Positions 34,256-45,996 are shown, counted from the stretch's first letter. The stretch is 64,000 nucleotides of DNA from Citrobacter amalonaticus (GCA_028994555.1 JARDVN010000001.1:3038001-3102000), one strand, 5' to 3'. Made by a program: numbers and translations. Notes: generated by a model from the sequence alone, not told the origin.

Positions 34256-36451
34256 TCAGAACTGATAGTTTGCGGTGATGCTCACATTGCGTGGCTCACC
34301 ATAAACAATCGACCCTTCAACGTTGGTATCGTAGGTTTTGTCGAACAGGTTATTGACGTTACCCTGCACGGAGAAGTTTTTGGTCACCTGGTAGCGGGTG
34401 AACAGATCCACCAGCGCGTAACTGCCTTGCTCTGCTCGGAATGTACCGTATGGCGTCGCGGTGTCGGTGTAGACGCGGTTCTGCCAGTTCACGCCACCGC
34501 CCACAGTCAGGTCTGGCATCACCGGCAAACGGTAGCTGGTGAATAGCTTGACGCTGGTACGGGGCAGGTTTGGATTGACGGCGTTGCCTTCATTGTCTTC
34601 TGCGACGTAGCGCGTTGCGCCAAAGGTCATCTGCCAGTTATCGGTAATCGCCCCGTTAACTTCGAATTCAACCCCTTTGCTGACGGTCCCGTTCGCCGTT
34701 TTATAGGCGACTTCGCCATTGCTACCCGGAATCGGTGAACCGGTCGACTGGGCAACGTTATCCTGCTCAATGCGGAATATGGCGAGAGTCGTGGTCAGTC
34801 GGCTGTTCATCCAGTCAGACTTGAGGCCGACCTCATAGTTGTTACCGGTGATGGGCGTGAGGTATTTCCCGCCGCGATCGCGTTTATTCTGCGGCTGGAA
34901 GATGGAGGTATAGCTGGCGTAAGTAGACCAGTTATCATTGATGTCATACACCAGCCCGGCATAAGGCGTGGTGTGGTTTTTCTCCATGCTGTAGCTCAGG
35001 GTATCGATACGCCAGTTGGTATAACGCGCGCCGAGGATAAGATGCAGCGGATCAGCCAGCGAGATGCGCGTCGCGGCATACAGCGACTTCATGTGCGTGG
35101 TGTCGTCCTGGGCCAACGACTGCGGTGCCCAGTCGGTTTGCGGGAAATTGCCGTTGAAGTTATTGAAACTGCCGATCTCATCCGGGAAGACGTTTGCCCA
35201 TGAACTGTAATAGCGGTTGTTCTGTTTGCTGTAGCTGCCGCCAAACATCAGATTGTGCTGACGACCGAACAGGTCATAGCCGCCGTCGGCGAAGAGATCC
35301 AGCGCATCCACTTTACGTTTACCGCTGTTCCAGCCTGTGCCACCTACGTAGTCATAACCCGGTCCGTAGCTACTGTAAGGGCCGACCAGCATGCCATCTG
35401 CCTTATTCACATACGCATCGACATACATCGTTTTACTGTCGAATTTGATTTCCGAATGGGTTGCATTCAGCGTCGCCTGCCAGGTGTCGGCAAAGCGCTG
35501 TTTGAGCGTGAGAAAGACTTTATTAATCTCTTTATCGTTATAAGCCCAGTCTGGCGCGGTACTGCGGGCACGGTCATAGCTATTTTTGCTGCCGTCGGTG
35601 TTCCAGCGCGGCAGGCCACCCCAGGTCGGGCTGTCCACTTTGATTTTTTGGTACTCATACCCGGCGGCAAGGCTGGTGGTTTCCCCCAGGTCAGCATCAA
35701 TGATGCCAGAGAAGAAGTTTTTCTCGTTGTGATAGCGGTCGAGCCACGAATCGTTATCCTGATAGCCTGCCACAATGCGTGCGCGTATGTTGCCATCATC
35801 GGTGAGCGGGCTTTGCAGATCCATCACATAGCGCTGTTTATTCCAGCTGCCATATTCCGCCGATACATTGCCTTTAAATTCACGGCTGGTGGCGTGTTTA
35901 CGGATCATGTTGATGGAGGCCGACGGGTTGCCGGTGCCGGTCATCAGGCCGTTTGCGCCGCGCACCACTTCCACGCGATCATAGAGCGCCATGTCGGTTA
36001 GCGCATCGCCCAGATTCCAGCGCGATTCAAACCAGGTCGGAATGCCATCGACCATATAGTTATCTATCTGAAAACCCCGAGAGTAGTAGCTCACGCGATC
36101 GGAGTCTGCCTGACTTTTGCTGATCCCCAGCGTGCTGTCCATCACGTCGCCCAGCGTTTGCAACTGCTGATCTTCCATACGTTGTTCACTGATGATGCTG
36201 ACCGACTGCGGAATATCGCGCTGGGTCATCATCATTTTGGTTCCGGCGGTAGTGGATTTGACGCTGTAATCCTGTTCGTCGCTGTTCGCAGAGGTTGCTG
36301 GCGCAGAACCGTCAACAATGACGGTCTCTTCCGGTGTGGTCGCCGCGAAACTCATGGATGGCATCAGTGCCATCGCAATGCAGGCTGCCAGCAAAGAGGG
36401 TGTTGCGCCAGCCTGGCGTTGTTCATCCCTGTTGTGTGTTGTAAAAGACAT
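34256..36451 (-). CDS. fhuE: FhuE, TonB-dependent receptor for coprogen and rhodotorulate
   Basis: An outer-membrane beta-barrel that takes up ferric hydroxamate siderophores. The ATG at 36451 has an AAGGA site and gives 731 residues (729 in E. coli). Upstream in-frame codons lack support. The signal peptide ends near S-M-S-F-A-A, the TonB box is E-E-T-V-I-V, the plug domain has R-D-I-P-Q-S-V-S-I-I, and the barrel ends in aromatic F (N-Y-Q-F). A Fur-like palindrome lies 102 nt upstream. The frame is intact. Confidence 0.95.
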   Translation of the reverse strand: MSFTTHNRDEQRQAGATPSLLAACIAMALMPSMSFAATTPEETVIVDGSAPATSANSDEQDYSVKSTTAGTKMMMTQRDIPQSVSIISEQRMEDQQLQTLGDVMDSTLGISKSQADSDRVSYYSRGFQIDNYMVDGIPTWFESRWNLGDALTDMALYDRVEVVRGANGLMTGTGNPSASINMIRKHATSREFKGNVSAEYGSWNKQRYVMDLQSPLTDDGNIRARIVAGYQDNDSWLDRYHNEKNFFSGIIDADLGETTSLAAGYEYQKIKVDSPTWGGLPRWNTDGSKNSYDRARSTAPDWAYNDKEINKVFLTLKQRFADTWQATLNATHSEIKFDSKTMYVDAYVNKADGMLVGPYSSYGPGYDYVGGTGWNSGKRKVDALDLFADGGYDLFGRQHNLMFGGSYSKQNNRYYSSWANVFPDEIGSFNNFNGNFPQTDWAPQSLAQDDTTHMKSLYAATRISLADPLHLILGARYTNWRIDTLSYSMEKNHTTPYAGLVYDINDNWSTYASYTSIFQPQNKRDRGGKYLTPITGNNYEVGLKSDWMNSRLTTTLAIFRIEQDNVAQSTGSPIPGSNGEVAYKTANGTVSKGVEFEVNGAITDNWQMTFGATRYVAEDNEGNAVNPNLPRTSVKLFTSYRLPVMPDLTVGGGVNWQNRVYTDTATPYGTFRAEQGSYALVDLFTRYQVTKNFSVQGNVNNLFDKTYDTNVEGSIVYGEPRNVSITANYQF

Positions 36452-36552
36452 CAGAAAGTCCTTAATAGTGAACGAATTCTGGCTCAGGCCGTGTAAGGTG
36501 GCGATGAACCCCTTTTTTATTTTTCTAACCATTTAACGTGCATGAAAATGCA

Positions 36553-36571
36553 AATGCGAAATATACGCATT
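36553..36571. promoter_or_regulatory. Putative Fur box upstream of fhuE
   Basis: A 19-bp palindrome, AATGCG-N7-CGCATT, in an AT-rich stretch upstream of fhuE. The length and symmetry fit a Fur site, but the match to GATAATGATAATCATTATC is only partial. The fhuE-hinT gap (36452-36804) also holds a TATACT -10 candidate for hinT at 36738-36743 and nothing else I recognise. Confidence 0.45.
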
Positions 36572-36804
36572 CATATTTACTCTGTAAACAGATGTAACTT
36601 GCTTTCTGAAATCTTGTTTCATAACTTTTTTGGCACAGGAGAGGGGATAAATGATTATAAGTGCGCCACTGTGATGGTTTTTTGCTTAAGAAATCGTGGG
36701 TTAAGGTTGAAAGAGCGGGTTTAAGTCGATCATACTCTATACTCGCAGTGTGGCTCAGCGTAGCATGACATCACGCATGGCTATTTTTAGAAAAGGAAAA
36801 CGTC

Positions 36805-37167
36805 GTGGCAGAAGAGACTATATTCAGCAAGATTATTCGTCGTGAAATTCCTTCCGATATCGTTTACCAGGATGACCTGGTGACGGCATTCCGGGATATT
36901 TCACCCCAGGCGCCTACACACATCCTGATCATTCCTAACGTTCTGATCCCGACGGTCAATGACGTCAGCGCAGAGCATGAGCAGGCGCTGGGACGGATGA
37001 TTACCGTTGCGGCAAAAATTGCCGAGCAGGAAGGCATTGCCGAAGATGGCTATCGCCTGATCATGAATACCAATCGTCATGGCGGCCAGGAGGTGTATCA
37101 CATCCATATGCATCTGCTGGGCGGCCGTGCGCTCGGTCCTATGCTTGCGCACAAAGGGTTGTCATGA
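36805..37167 (+). CDS. hinT: HinT, purine nucleoside phosphoramidase
   Basis: A HIT-superfamily enzyme that hydrolyses adenosine 5'-phosphoramidates. The product is 120 residues with the signature H-I-H-M-H-L-L (His triad). GTG start at 36805 after an AAAAGGAAAA site, as in E. coli. Its stop overlaps the ycfL start, leading the hinT-ycfL-lpoB-thiK-nagZ-ycfP run. The frame is intact. Confidence 0.96.
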   Translation: MAEETIFSKIIRREIPSDIVYQDDLVTAFRDISPQAPTHILIIPNVLIPTVNDVSAEHEQALGRMITVAAKIAEQEGIAEDGYRLIMNTNRHGGQEVYHIHMHLLGGRALGPMLAHKGLS

Positions 37168-37542
37168 TGACCAGAGGATGCATTGCGCTGTCGCTGGGTC
37201 TGCTCTTACTTGCCGGATGCCGTTCTCATCCTGAGATCCCGGTAAGCGATGAACAGTCGCTGGTGATGGAATCGACGCTACTGGCGGCGGGGATCACGGC
37301 GCAAGAGCCCACGTTGACCACGTCTGATATTCAGCCTTCTGCATCCTCAACGTTGTATAACGAAAGGCAAGAACCCGTTACCGTTCACTATCGCTTTTAC
37401 TGGTATGACGCCAGAGGGCTTGAGATGCACCCTCTGGAAGCGCCGCGCAGCGTGACGATCCCGGCGCATTCGTCAGTCACGCTGTATGGCAGCGCCAATT
37501 ATCTGGGGGGCGCACAAAGTCAGACTTTATCTTTATTTGTAA
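37164..37542 (+). CDS. ycfL: YcfL, lipoprotein (+1 homopolymer frameshift)
   Basis: A putative outer-membrane lipoprotein of DUF1425 type and unknown function. The signal peptide and lipobox L-L-A-G-C place the lipidated Cys at residue 19, the same position as in E. coli. G6 at 37505-37510 should be G5: the correction restores [14 protein letters not shown] and the TAA at 37540-37542, giving 125 residues as in E. coli. As written it reads on to 37556 with an altered tail. It lies directly before lpoB. Confidence 0.9.
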
Positions 37543-37552
37543 GGGGTGAATC

Positions 37553-38177
37553 TTGAAGACAAAAATGAGTCGCTACGCATTGATAGCCGCGCTGGCGATG
37601 TTCCTGTCCGGTTGTGTGGCGCAACGTGAACCCGCACCGGTTGATGAGATAAAACCCGCGCCGGAACAGCCCGCGCAGCCGCAAGAGCCCGCTCCGGTTG
37701 TGCCAACGGTTCCCTCCATTCCTGGACAGCCGGGTCCCATTGAGCATGAAGATCAAACGGCAGCGCCGGCACCTCGCGTACGGCATTACGACTGGAATAG
37801 TGCGATGCAGCCGATGGTGGGCAAAATGTTGCAGGCTGATGGCGTTACGGCGGGGAGCGTTTTGCTTGTCGATAGCGTGAATAACCGCACGAACGGTTCG
37901 CTGAACGCAGGTGAAGCCACAGAAACGCTGCGCAATGCGCTAGCGAATAATGGCAAATTCACTCTGGTATCGGCGCAGCAGTTGTCGATGGCGAAACAGC
38001 AGCTAGGGTTGTCTCCTCAGGACAGTCTGGGAACGCGCAGTAAAGCGATTGGTATTGCCCGCAACGTTGGCGCGCACTATGTGCTGTATTCCAGCGCCTC
38101 GGGTAACGTCAATGCGCCATCGCTGCAAATGCAATTAATGCTGGTACAAACTGGCGAGATAATCTGGTCAGGTAAAG

Positions 38178-38197
<20 letters not shown>
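37553..38197 (+). CDS. lpoB: LpoB, outer-membrane activator of PBP1B
   Basis: A lipoprotein that reaches through the peptidoglycan to stimulate PBP1B. TTG start at 37553, chosen because AAGGGG lies 5 nt upstream; the ATG at 37565 is too far from it. The lipobox L-S-G-C is followed by a Pro/Glu/Gln-rich disordered linker (about residues 25-75), then the globular domain nearly identical to E. coli ([12 protein letters not shown]). The product is 214 residues (213 in E. coli). It overlaps thiK by 20 nt. The frame is intact. Confidence 0.94.
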
Positions 38198-40038
<1,841 letters not shown>

Positions 40039-40059
40039 CGCACGTTTGGTGAGGATGCG

Positions 40060-40602
40060 ATGATTATCTATCTACACGGTTTCGACTCTAACAGTCCGGG
40101 AAACCACGAAAAAGTCTTGCAGCTGCAGTTTATCGACCCGGACGTCAGACTGATAAGCTACAGCACGCGTCATCCGAAACATGACATGCAGCATCTGCTG
40201 AAAGAAGTGGACAAAATGTTGCAGCTTAATGTTGATGAGCGGCCATTGATTTGCGGCGTGGGCCTCGGCGGTTACTGGGCTGAACGCATTGGTTTTCTCT
40301 GCGATGTTCGCCAGGTGGTGTTTAATCCTAACCTGTTTCCGTATGAGAACATGGAAGGCAAGATCGATCGTCCGGAAGAGTATGCGGATATCGCCACTAA
40401 ATGCGTGACCAACTTCCGCGAGAAGAATCGCGATCGTTGCCTGGTCATTCTCTCACGTCATGACGAAGCCCTGAACAGTCAGCGTTCGTCTGAAGAGCTG
40501 CACCATTTCTATGAGATTGTGTGGGACGAAGAGCAGACGCATAAGTTTAAGAATATTTCGCCGCACCTGCAGCGAATTAAAGCGTTTAAGACATTAGGCT
40601 AA
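40060..40602 (+). CDS. ycfP: YcfP, UPF0227 esterase-like protein
   Basis: An alpha/beta-hydrolase-like protein of unknown substrate, 180 residues as in E. coli. The N-terminal I-Y-L-H-G-F-D-S-N and G-V-G-L-G-G-Y-W segments resemble the oxyanion and nucleophile-elbow regions, but the elbow has G-L-G instead of G-x-S-x-G, so catalysis is doubtful. GTGAGGATG site before the ATG. It ends the hinT-ycfP group before a strong terminator. Confidence 0.93.
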   Translation: MIIYLHGFDSNSPGNHEKVLQLQFIDPDVRLISYSTRHPKHDMQHLLKEVDKMLQLNVDERPLICGVGLGGYWAERIGFLCDVRQVVFNPNLFPYENMEGKIDRPEEYADIATKCVTNFREKNRDRCLVILSRHDEALNSQRSSEELHHFYEIVWDEEQTHKFKNISPHLQRIKAFKTLG

Positions 40603-40633
40603 AACCTTTGTTAGCCGGAGTCGTCGAATCAGG

Positions 40634-40658
40634 CCAGCCTTCGGGCTGGTTTTTTTTG
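40634..40658 (+). terminator. Rho-independent terminator after ycfP
   Basis: CCAGCC-TTCG-GGCTGG (40634-40649) with a stable UUCG tetraloop and a run of about eight T. Confidence 0.93.
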
Positions 40659-40698
40659 CCTGTCTTTCCTGCGTTGTCTATCTTTTCAGCAGCAAAAC

Positions 40699-40712
40699 TT
40701 GATACATATCAA
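40699..40712. promoter_or_regulatory. FNR site upstream of ndh
   Basis: TTGATACATATCAA is a perfect FNR consensus TTGAT-N4-ATCAA. FNR represses ndh anaerobically in E. coli from a site in this position. TATTCT (40742-40747) is a plausible -10 box. Confidence 0.88.
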
Positions 40713-40781
40713 TTTTGGTATGACCAATGCACCGCATGTGTTATTCTCATTCTCGAAGGACATTTTCATTGTCGTAACTTG

Positions 40782-40821
40782 TTGTTAATTAAAGGCTATG
40801 TTTATAACGTTTAATTAACAA
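40782..40821 (+). other. Perfect inverted repeat in the ndh leader
   Basis: TTGTTAATTAAA (40782-40793) and TTTAATTAACAA (40810-40821): a 12-bp perfect AT-rich stem with a 16-nt loop, about 28 nt before the start codon. It may influence translation or bind a regulator. Confidence 0.6.
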
Positions 40822-40849
40822 TTGGTTAATCATTTTAAGGGGGGTCACG

Positions 40850-42155
40850 TTGACTACACCACTGAAAAAGATCGTGATTGTCGGCGGGGGGAGCTGGCGG
40901 GCTGGAAATGGCGACGCAACTGGGGCACAAGCTGGGTCGCAAGAAAAAAGCGAAAATTACGTTGGTTGACAGAAATCATAGTCACCTGTGGAAACCCCTG
41001 TTGCACGAAGTGGCGACCGGTTCGCTGGATGAAGGCGTGGATGCTCTGAGCTATCTGGCACATGCCCGTAACCACGGCTTTCAGTTCCAGTTGGGTTCTG
41101 TAATGGATATCGATCGGGAAGCGAAAACCATCACCATCGCGGAACTGCGTGATGAGAAGGGCGAGTTACTGGTGCCTGAGCGCAAAATTGCTTATGACAC
41201 GCTGGTAATGGCGCTGGGCAGTACCTCCAACGACTTCAACACCCCGGGCGTGAAAGAACACTGCATCTTCCTCGATAACCCGCATCAGGCGCGTCGTTTC
41301 CATCAGGAAATGCTGAACCTGTTCCTGAAATATTCCGCCAATCTGGGCGCGAACGGTAAGGTGAACATTGCCATCGTCGGCGGCGGCGCGACGGGCGTAG
41401 AGCTGTCAGCAGAACTGCATAACGCAGTGAAACAGTTGCACAGCTATGGTTACAAAGGGCTGACCAACGACGCGCTGAACGTGACGCTGGTGGAAGCCGG
41501 TGAACGTATCCTGCCAGCGCTGCCACCGCGTATTTCTGCAGCCGCGCATAACGAGTTAACAAAACTCGGCGTGCGCGTCCTGACCCAGACGATGGTGACC
41601 AGTGCGGATGCCGGTGGCCTGCATACCAAAGACGGCGAATATATCGAAGCCGACCTGATGGTCTGGGCGGCGGGGATCAAAGCACCGGACTTTATGAAAG
41701 AGATTGGCGGTCTGGAGACTAACCGGATTAACCAACTGGTTGTGGAACCGACGTTGCAGACGACCCGCGATCCTGATATCTACGCGATTGGCGACTGCGC
41801 TTCCTGCGCGCGTCCGGAAGGGGGCTTTGTGCCGCCGCGCGCTCAGGCTGCGCATCAGATGGCGACCTGTGCGATGAACAACATTCTGGCACAAATGAAC
41901 GGCAAGCCGCTGAAAGCGTATCAGTACAAAGACCACGGCTCGCTGGTGTCTCTCTCCAACTTCTCGACCGTCGGGAGCCTGATGGGCAATCTGACCAAAG
42001 GGTCGATGATGGTGGAAGGGCGCATCGCTCGCTTTGTCTATATCTCGCTCTACCGTATGCATCAGATCGCACTGCATGGCTATTTTAAAACCGGTCTGAT
42101 GATGCTGGTGGGCAGTATTAACCGCGTGATCCGTCCGCGCCTGAAACTGCATTAA
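40850..42155 (+). CDS. ndh: Ndh, type II NADH:quinone oxidoreductase (+1 homopolymer frameshift)
   Basis: The non-proton-pumping NADH dehydrogenase of aerobic respiration. TTG start ([13 protein letters not shown]) after a G-rich ribosome site. G6 at 40886-40891 should be G5: the correction restores the FAD-binding [10 protein letters not shown], and the NADH-binding [10 protein letters not shown] follows near residue 175. Total 434 residues, the E. coli length. Any start inside the broken N-terminus is an artefact. It is repressed by FNR. Confidence 0.95.
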
Positions 42156-42164
42156 TCCCCTCTG

Positions 42165-42194
42165 ACTCAGCATCGCCCGCTGGCGGTGCTGAGT
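42165..42194 (+). terminator. Strong hairpin after ndh
   Basis: A 13-bp stem (42165-42177 with 42182-42194, one or two G-U pairs) and CGCT loop shortly after the ndh stop. The T content downstream is modest (GTCTTCTCT), so termination is probable but not certain. The rest of the 185-nt gap to ycfJ shows nothing else I recognise. Confidence 0.65.
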
Positions 42195-42340
42195 GTCTTC
42201 TCTGCCTTGCCTCCGCCTTCAGAGTTCTCTGAATCATCCTGTTTTAACAATGATTAGCGATATTTTCATCCACAGTCTGATGGGCATCTGTGTGCATGGG
42301 TTGCAAAATGGTAAGCAATAGCAAAGAAGGAGGATCTCCC

Positions 42341-42882
42341 GTGAATAAATCGATGTTGGCGGGTATAGGGATTGGCGTAGCTGCTGCGCTGGGTGTGGCG
42401 GCGGTTGCCAGTCTGAACGTGTTTGATCGTAGCCCACAGTATGCTCAGGTGGTTTCTGCAACACCGATTAAAGAGACGATTAAGACGCCGCGTCAGGAGT
42501 GTCGCAACGTGCCGGTGACGCATCGTAAACCCGTCCAGGATGAGAACCGCATTACCGGTTCGGTACTGGGGGGCAGTCGCCGGTGGCGTGCTGGGGCATC
42601 AGTTTGGCGGTGGACGAGGTAAAGACGTCGCAACGGTGGTCGGGGCATTGGGGGGGCGGTTACGCCGGTAACCAGATCCAGGGGTCGATGCAGGAAAACG
42701 ACACCTATACCTCCACGCAGCAGCGTTGCAAAACTGTCTATGACAAGTCGGAAAAAATGCTCGGTTATGACGTCACCTATAAGATTGGCGACCAGCAGGG
42801 CAAGATTCGCATGGATAAAGATCCTGGCACGCAGATCCCACTGGATAACAACGGCCAGTTAATTCTGAATAACAAAGCGTAA
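42341..42882 (+). CDS. ycfJ: YcfJ, glycine-zipper membrane protein (two +1 homopolymer frameshifts)
   Basis: A predicted envelope protein of unknown function with a glycine-zipper segment. GTG start at 42341 after a strong AAGGAGG. G6 at 42568-42573 should be G5 and G7 at 42650-42656 should be G6. With both corrected the zipper G-S-V-L-G-A-V-A-G-G-V-L-G-H-Q and V-G-A-L-G-G-G-Y-A-G-N-Q is restored and the protein is 179 residues, as in E. coli. An N-terminal hydrophobic stretch (A-G-I-G-I-G-V-A-A-A-L-G-V-A) probably anchors or exports it. Confidence 0.92.
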
Positions 42883-42904
42883 AAAAAGCTGTACTCTGCA
42901 CGTT

Positions 42905-42939
42905 AGCCCCTCATTCGCTCAGGCTGAGGGGCTTTTTTT
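42905..42939. terminator. Bidirectional terminator between ycfJ and the IutA-type gene
   Basis: AGCCCCTCA/TGAGGGGCT (42905-42913 with 42925-42933), T-run to 42939 for ycfJ and A-run before the stem for the opposite strand. Confidence 0.9.
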
Positions 42940-42940
42940 A

Positions 42941-45128
42941 TCAGAAGGTCAACGCGTAGTTCAGGCCAAAGGTCCGACCCCGACCCTTATACTCGTACAA
43001 GGACGGACTGCCATAGGTTGGGCTGTACAGCAACGGTGCGCGCTGTCCCCACAGGGTGGTGTAATCTTCATCCAGCAGGTTTTCAATGCTGAAGGTCAGT
43101 TTACCCAGTGGGAGTTGATAACTGCCGATGAAGTCGACGGTGTTATAGCCATCCAGCTTGTTACCGCTGGCGTCGCTGAGATCAAACGACTGCTGAGTCT
43201 GAACTCGCAGCGACCACGGCTCGGGCGCCCAGCCGACCCAGGCGGTGGCTTTGGACGGCGACGCGAGCGTGACATCCCATTTTTCCCATTTCCCGTTCTT
43301 TTTCACTTCAGATTTCAGGACGTTAAAGTTCGCCCCAAGACTCCAGTCGCTGTCAGGGATGAAGTAATCTGCTGCGCCTTCCACGCCGTAAATCCGGCGA
43401 TCGTCAGGCTCCACGCGGATCGTCATGTCGCTACGATTGATGACAATCGACTTATCAGAGGTGGAATAGTAAGCCGCCAGCTGGGTACGCAGGTTATCGC
43501 CGGTGTAGCGCCAGCCCAGCTCATACGAATTGACCTTGATCCCTTCAAGACGCGAATCCGCCACGTTCACGCTGCGCTGGAGTTGGTAATGGTCGCCCAC
43601 CAACTGGTAAGTACCGTTGCCGTAGTATTTCCCGGGATCCGGCAGCTCAACGCCCTGGGAGAAGTTAAACCACGCCTGCTGGCGTTCAGTGAGATGCGCC
43701 AGCAGCCCGGCATTGAACAAGAAGTTGTCGTAATCGGTTTTGCCGCCAGGGATGACATCGGCAGAACTCGCTAAGCCGTTGGCAATCCCCTGCTGCTGCG
43801 CATAACCGACAAAATCATCAACCCGATTTTCCGTCCACTGATAGCGCACACCACCGCTCAGGGTGAAGATGTCGTTAATGTCGTAACTGCTTTGCAGGAA
43901 CGGCGCGAAGTTGGTGATGCTGTAGCCCGGATAACGTCCGGTCGTGTAGGCCGTGCGGTTGTCCATTCCGCCTGACGGTACGGACCAGGCCAGATCGAAG
44001 AATTTCTGGTTGGAATCGAAAGTTTCATGATCCGCATCGATACCCCACGTCAGCTCCCAGTTATCCATCAACTGGCTGTTGAGGGTGATTTTGGCGCCGA
44101 ACTGATCGGTATCCTGCTGCGATGCTGAGAAACTGGTCACCTGGCCTTTGCTGAGCGTCGGGAAGGGATAGAATGTTAGCGACTCATCGCGGTAATAGAT
44201 CTGGCTGACCAGATTCTGACCGAAGAAGTCCGCGTCGGAGTATTGCAGGCTGATCAGATGGCGCTCCGTCCCTGGAATACGGTCAGAGCTCAGCCCGCTG
44301 CGGGTGCTGGCGGTTCCGCTACCGGTAACGGCGGACATATTTTCGCCCAGGTACAGTCCGTAGTCTTCATCGCCCTGGCTCTTGTAATACTGGGTGACGA
44401 CCTGTATCTGACGATTATCATCGATGTCGAGGGTGCCGGTACCCATCACATCCAGACGATCGGAGTGCTGCAGGCCGGTTTGCGTGTTGTCCAGCATCAG
44501 GGCGTCGCCATTGCCGTCGTACCAGCCGCCAAAGCGCTGATAGGCCACAGACAGTCGGCCAGACGCGCGATCCGTTCCTCCGCTGACCGCGGCGGCGACG
44601 CGCTCGTCGTGATCGTTGCTGTTGTTAAAACCCGATTTGCTGCCCAGTTCAAGATCCACCTGGCGGTCCGGCTGGCCTTTTTTTGGTCACAACGTTGATT
44701 AAGCCGCCGGTGCTGCCTCCGCCATACAGCGAGGTTGCGCCTGAAATGACCTCAATATGGGCAATGTTAAACGGGTCGATCGCATCCAGTTGGCGGCTGT
44801 CGGTACGCGAGGAATTCAGGCGTACGCCGTCGATCAGCACGACAATCGCACGTCCGCGCATGTTCATACCATAATTGGTGCGTCCCTGGCTGCTGACATC
44901 GATGCCGGGGATCAGCTGTGCCAGCACATCTTTGAACTCTTTACCGCCCTGAATCTGTTGCTCAATCTCCTGGCCTTCAATCACCCAGGTTGTTTGGGCC
45001 ATTTCGGCGACGGTTTTCTGGCTGCGGTTGGCGCTGACGATGAGGTTATCTTCTTCTGATTGCGCCGCCGCAGCGGGTAGAGTCAGGGCTAACAGGATCG
45101 GGTTGAGGGCCCAAAGACGCTTATTCAT
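42941..45128 (-). CDS. iutA: IutA-type TonB-dependent siderophore receptor (+1 homopolymer frameshift)
   Basis: An outer-membrane receptor strongly resembling the ferric aerobactin receptor IutA across its whole length: A-N-R-S-x-x-T-V-A-E-M-A-Q-T-T-W, D-G-V-R-L-N-S-S-R-T-D-S-R and S-L-Y-G-G-G-S-T-G-G. The start at 45128 (M-N-K-R-L-W-A-L-N-P) is chosen by GAAAGGA spacing. The TonB-box-like D-N-L-I-V-S follows the signal peptide. T7 (+ strand) at 44678-44684 should be T6, restoring V-T-K-K-G-Q-P-D-R-Q-V-D and 728 residues. It ends in F. No aerobactin synthesis genes are nearby. A strong Fur box is upstream. The symbol denotes family; ligand identity is inferred. Confidence 0.85.
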
Positions 45129-45232
45129 TCGCATTCCTTTCAAAATATCTGTGCAGGTGAGTATGGTTATTACCGGACGGATACCGGCTGTTACATTGTG
45201 AAACAGATGTAAAATCAAATGCGGATTTTGCT

Positions 45233-45251
45233 GATAATAATTCCTATTATC
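45233..45251. promoter_or_regulatory. Fur box upstream of the IutA-type receptor
   Basis: GATAATAATTCCTATTATC, a perfect 19-bp palindrome apart from its central base and close to the Fur consensus GATAATGATAATCATTATC. It is 105 nt upstream of the receptor start, so iron-repressed expression is expected. Confidence 0.85.
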
Positions 45252-45327
45252 AAATGATTTTTGCGAAAATTTGATGCTAACCCAGTGATAGCACTGGTAT
45301 TTGTAGGGGGGATTACGGGGGGCTTAA

Positions 45328-45348
45328 CCGGGAAACGCCGTTTCCCGG
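45328..45348 (-). terminator. Hairpin downstream of comR
   Basis: CCGGGAAAC/GTTTCCCGG, a 9-bp perfect stem with a 3-nt loop just after the comR stop on the minus strand. The U-tract is weak. Confidence 0.6.
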
Positions 45349-45360
45349 TCAATAAAACGA

Positions 45361-45996
45361 TCAGGCTTTAAGCAGTTCAGGCCATAAGCGCAGGGTAGTG
45401 CGGGTGATTTGCATCAGTTTGTCGAAACCGGCGCCTTCCCGGGCGCTGATGGACATCCCCTGCAAAATGCAGCTCAGATACTCGGCAAGATGTTGCACAT
45501 TACAGTGTGCCGGGATCTCACCGCGCTCCTGTCGCTGGCGTAGAAATTGCGTTAGCGTCTGTTCCTGCATGGCGTGACGTGATTTCACCGTATGCGCAAT
45601 GTCGCGTGACGCGGCGGCAAGCGTCGCGGAGGTGTTAATCATAAAGCAGCCCGCGGGAGTGTCCTTACTGGTAAAACAGGTTGCCACCGCGGTGAAGTAA
45701 TCCTCAAGCGCCGCCTCAACGCTTTTCTCTTCGCAGAATAACTGCGCTTCATGTTTTGCCGCGAAGCGGGCGATGTATCTGTCCAGCACTGCGCGGAATA
45801 GTCCCTCTTTATTGGTAAATTCCGCATACAGCGTTGGCGCTTTCGCACCCGTTGCTTCAACAAGATCAGAAAGCGATGTCGCCTCATAACCGTGCTGCCA
45901 GAAGAGTGTCATGGCCTTATCAAGCGCGGCTTCCCTGTCGAACACTTTTGGTCGGCCACGGCTTTTTTTAACACAACTTGTCGATTCAGTTGTCAT
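45361..45996 (-). CDS. comR: ComR (YcfQ), TetR-family copper-responsive repressor
   Basis: In E. coli ComR represses the neighbouring bhsA (comC) gene and is released by copper. The ATG at 45996 (M-T-T-E-S-T-S-C-V-K-K-S-R-G-R-P-K) gives 211 residues. The N-terminal TetR HTH (L-F-W-Q-H-G-Y-E-A-T-S-L-S-D-L-V-E-A-T-G) is clear. It is divergent from bhsA across 243 nt carrying palindromes that could be its operators. The frame is intact. Confidence 0.94.
   Translation of the reverse strand: MTTESTSCVKKSRGRPKVFDREAALDKAMTLFWQHGYEATSLSDLVEATGAKAPTLYAEFTNKEGLFRAVLDRYIARFAAKHEAQLFCEEKSVEAALEDYFTAVATCFTSKDTPAGCFMINTSATLAAASRDIAHTVKSRHAMQEQTLTQFLRQRQERGEIPAHCNVQHLAEYLSCILQGMSISAREGAGFDKLMQITRTTLRLWPELLKA

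Noticed and set aside
36542..36724. Short open frame upstream of hinT
   Set aside because: No ribosome site or recognisable product; it covers the fhuE control region with its palindrome.
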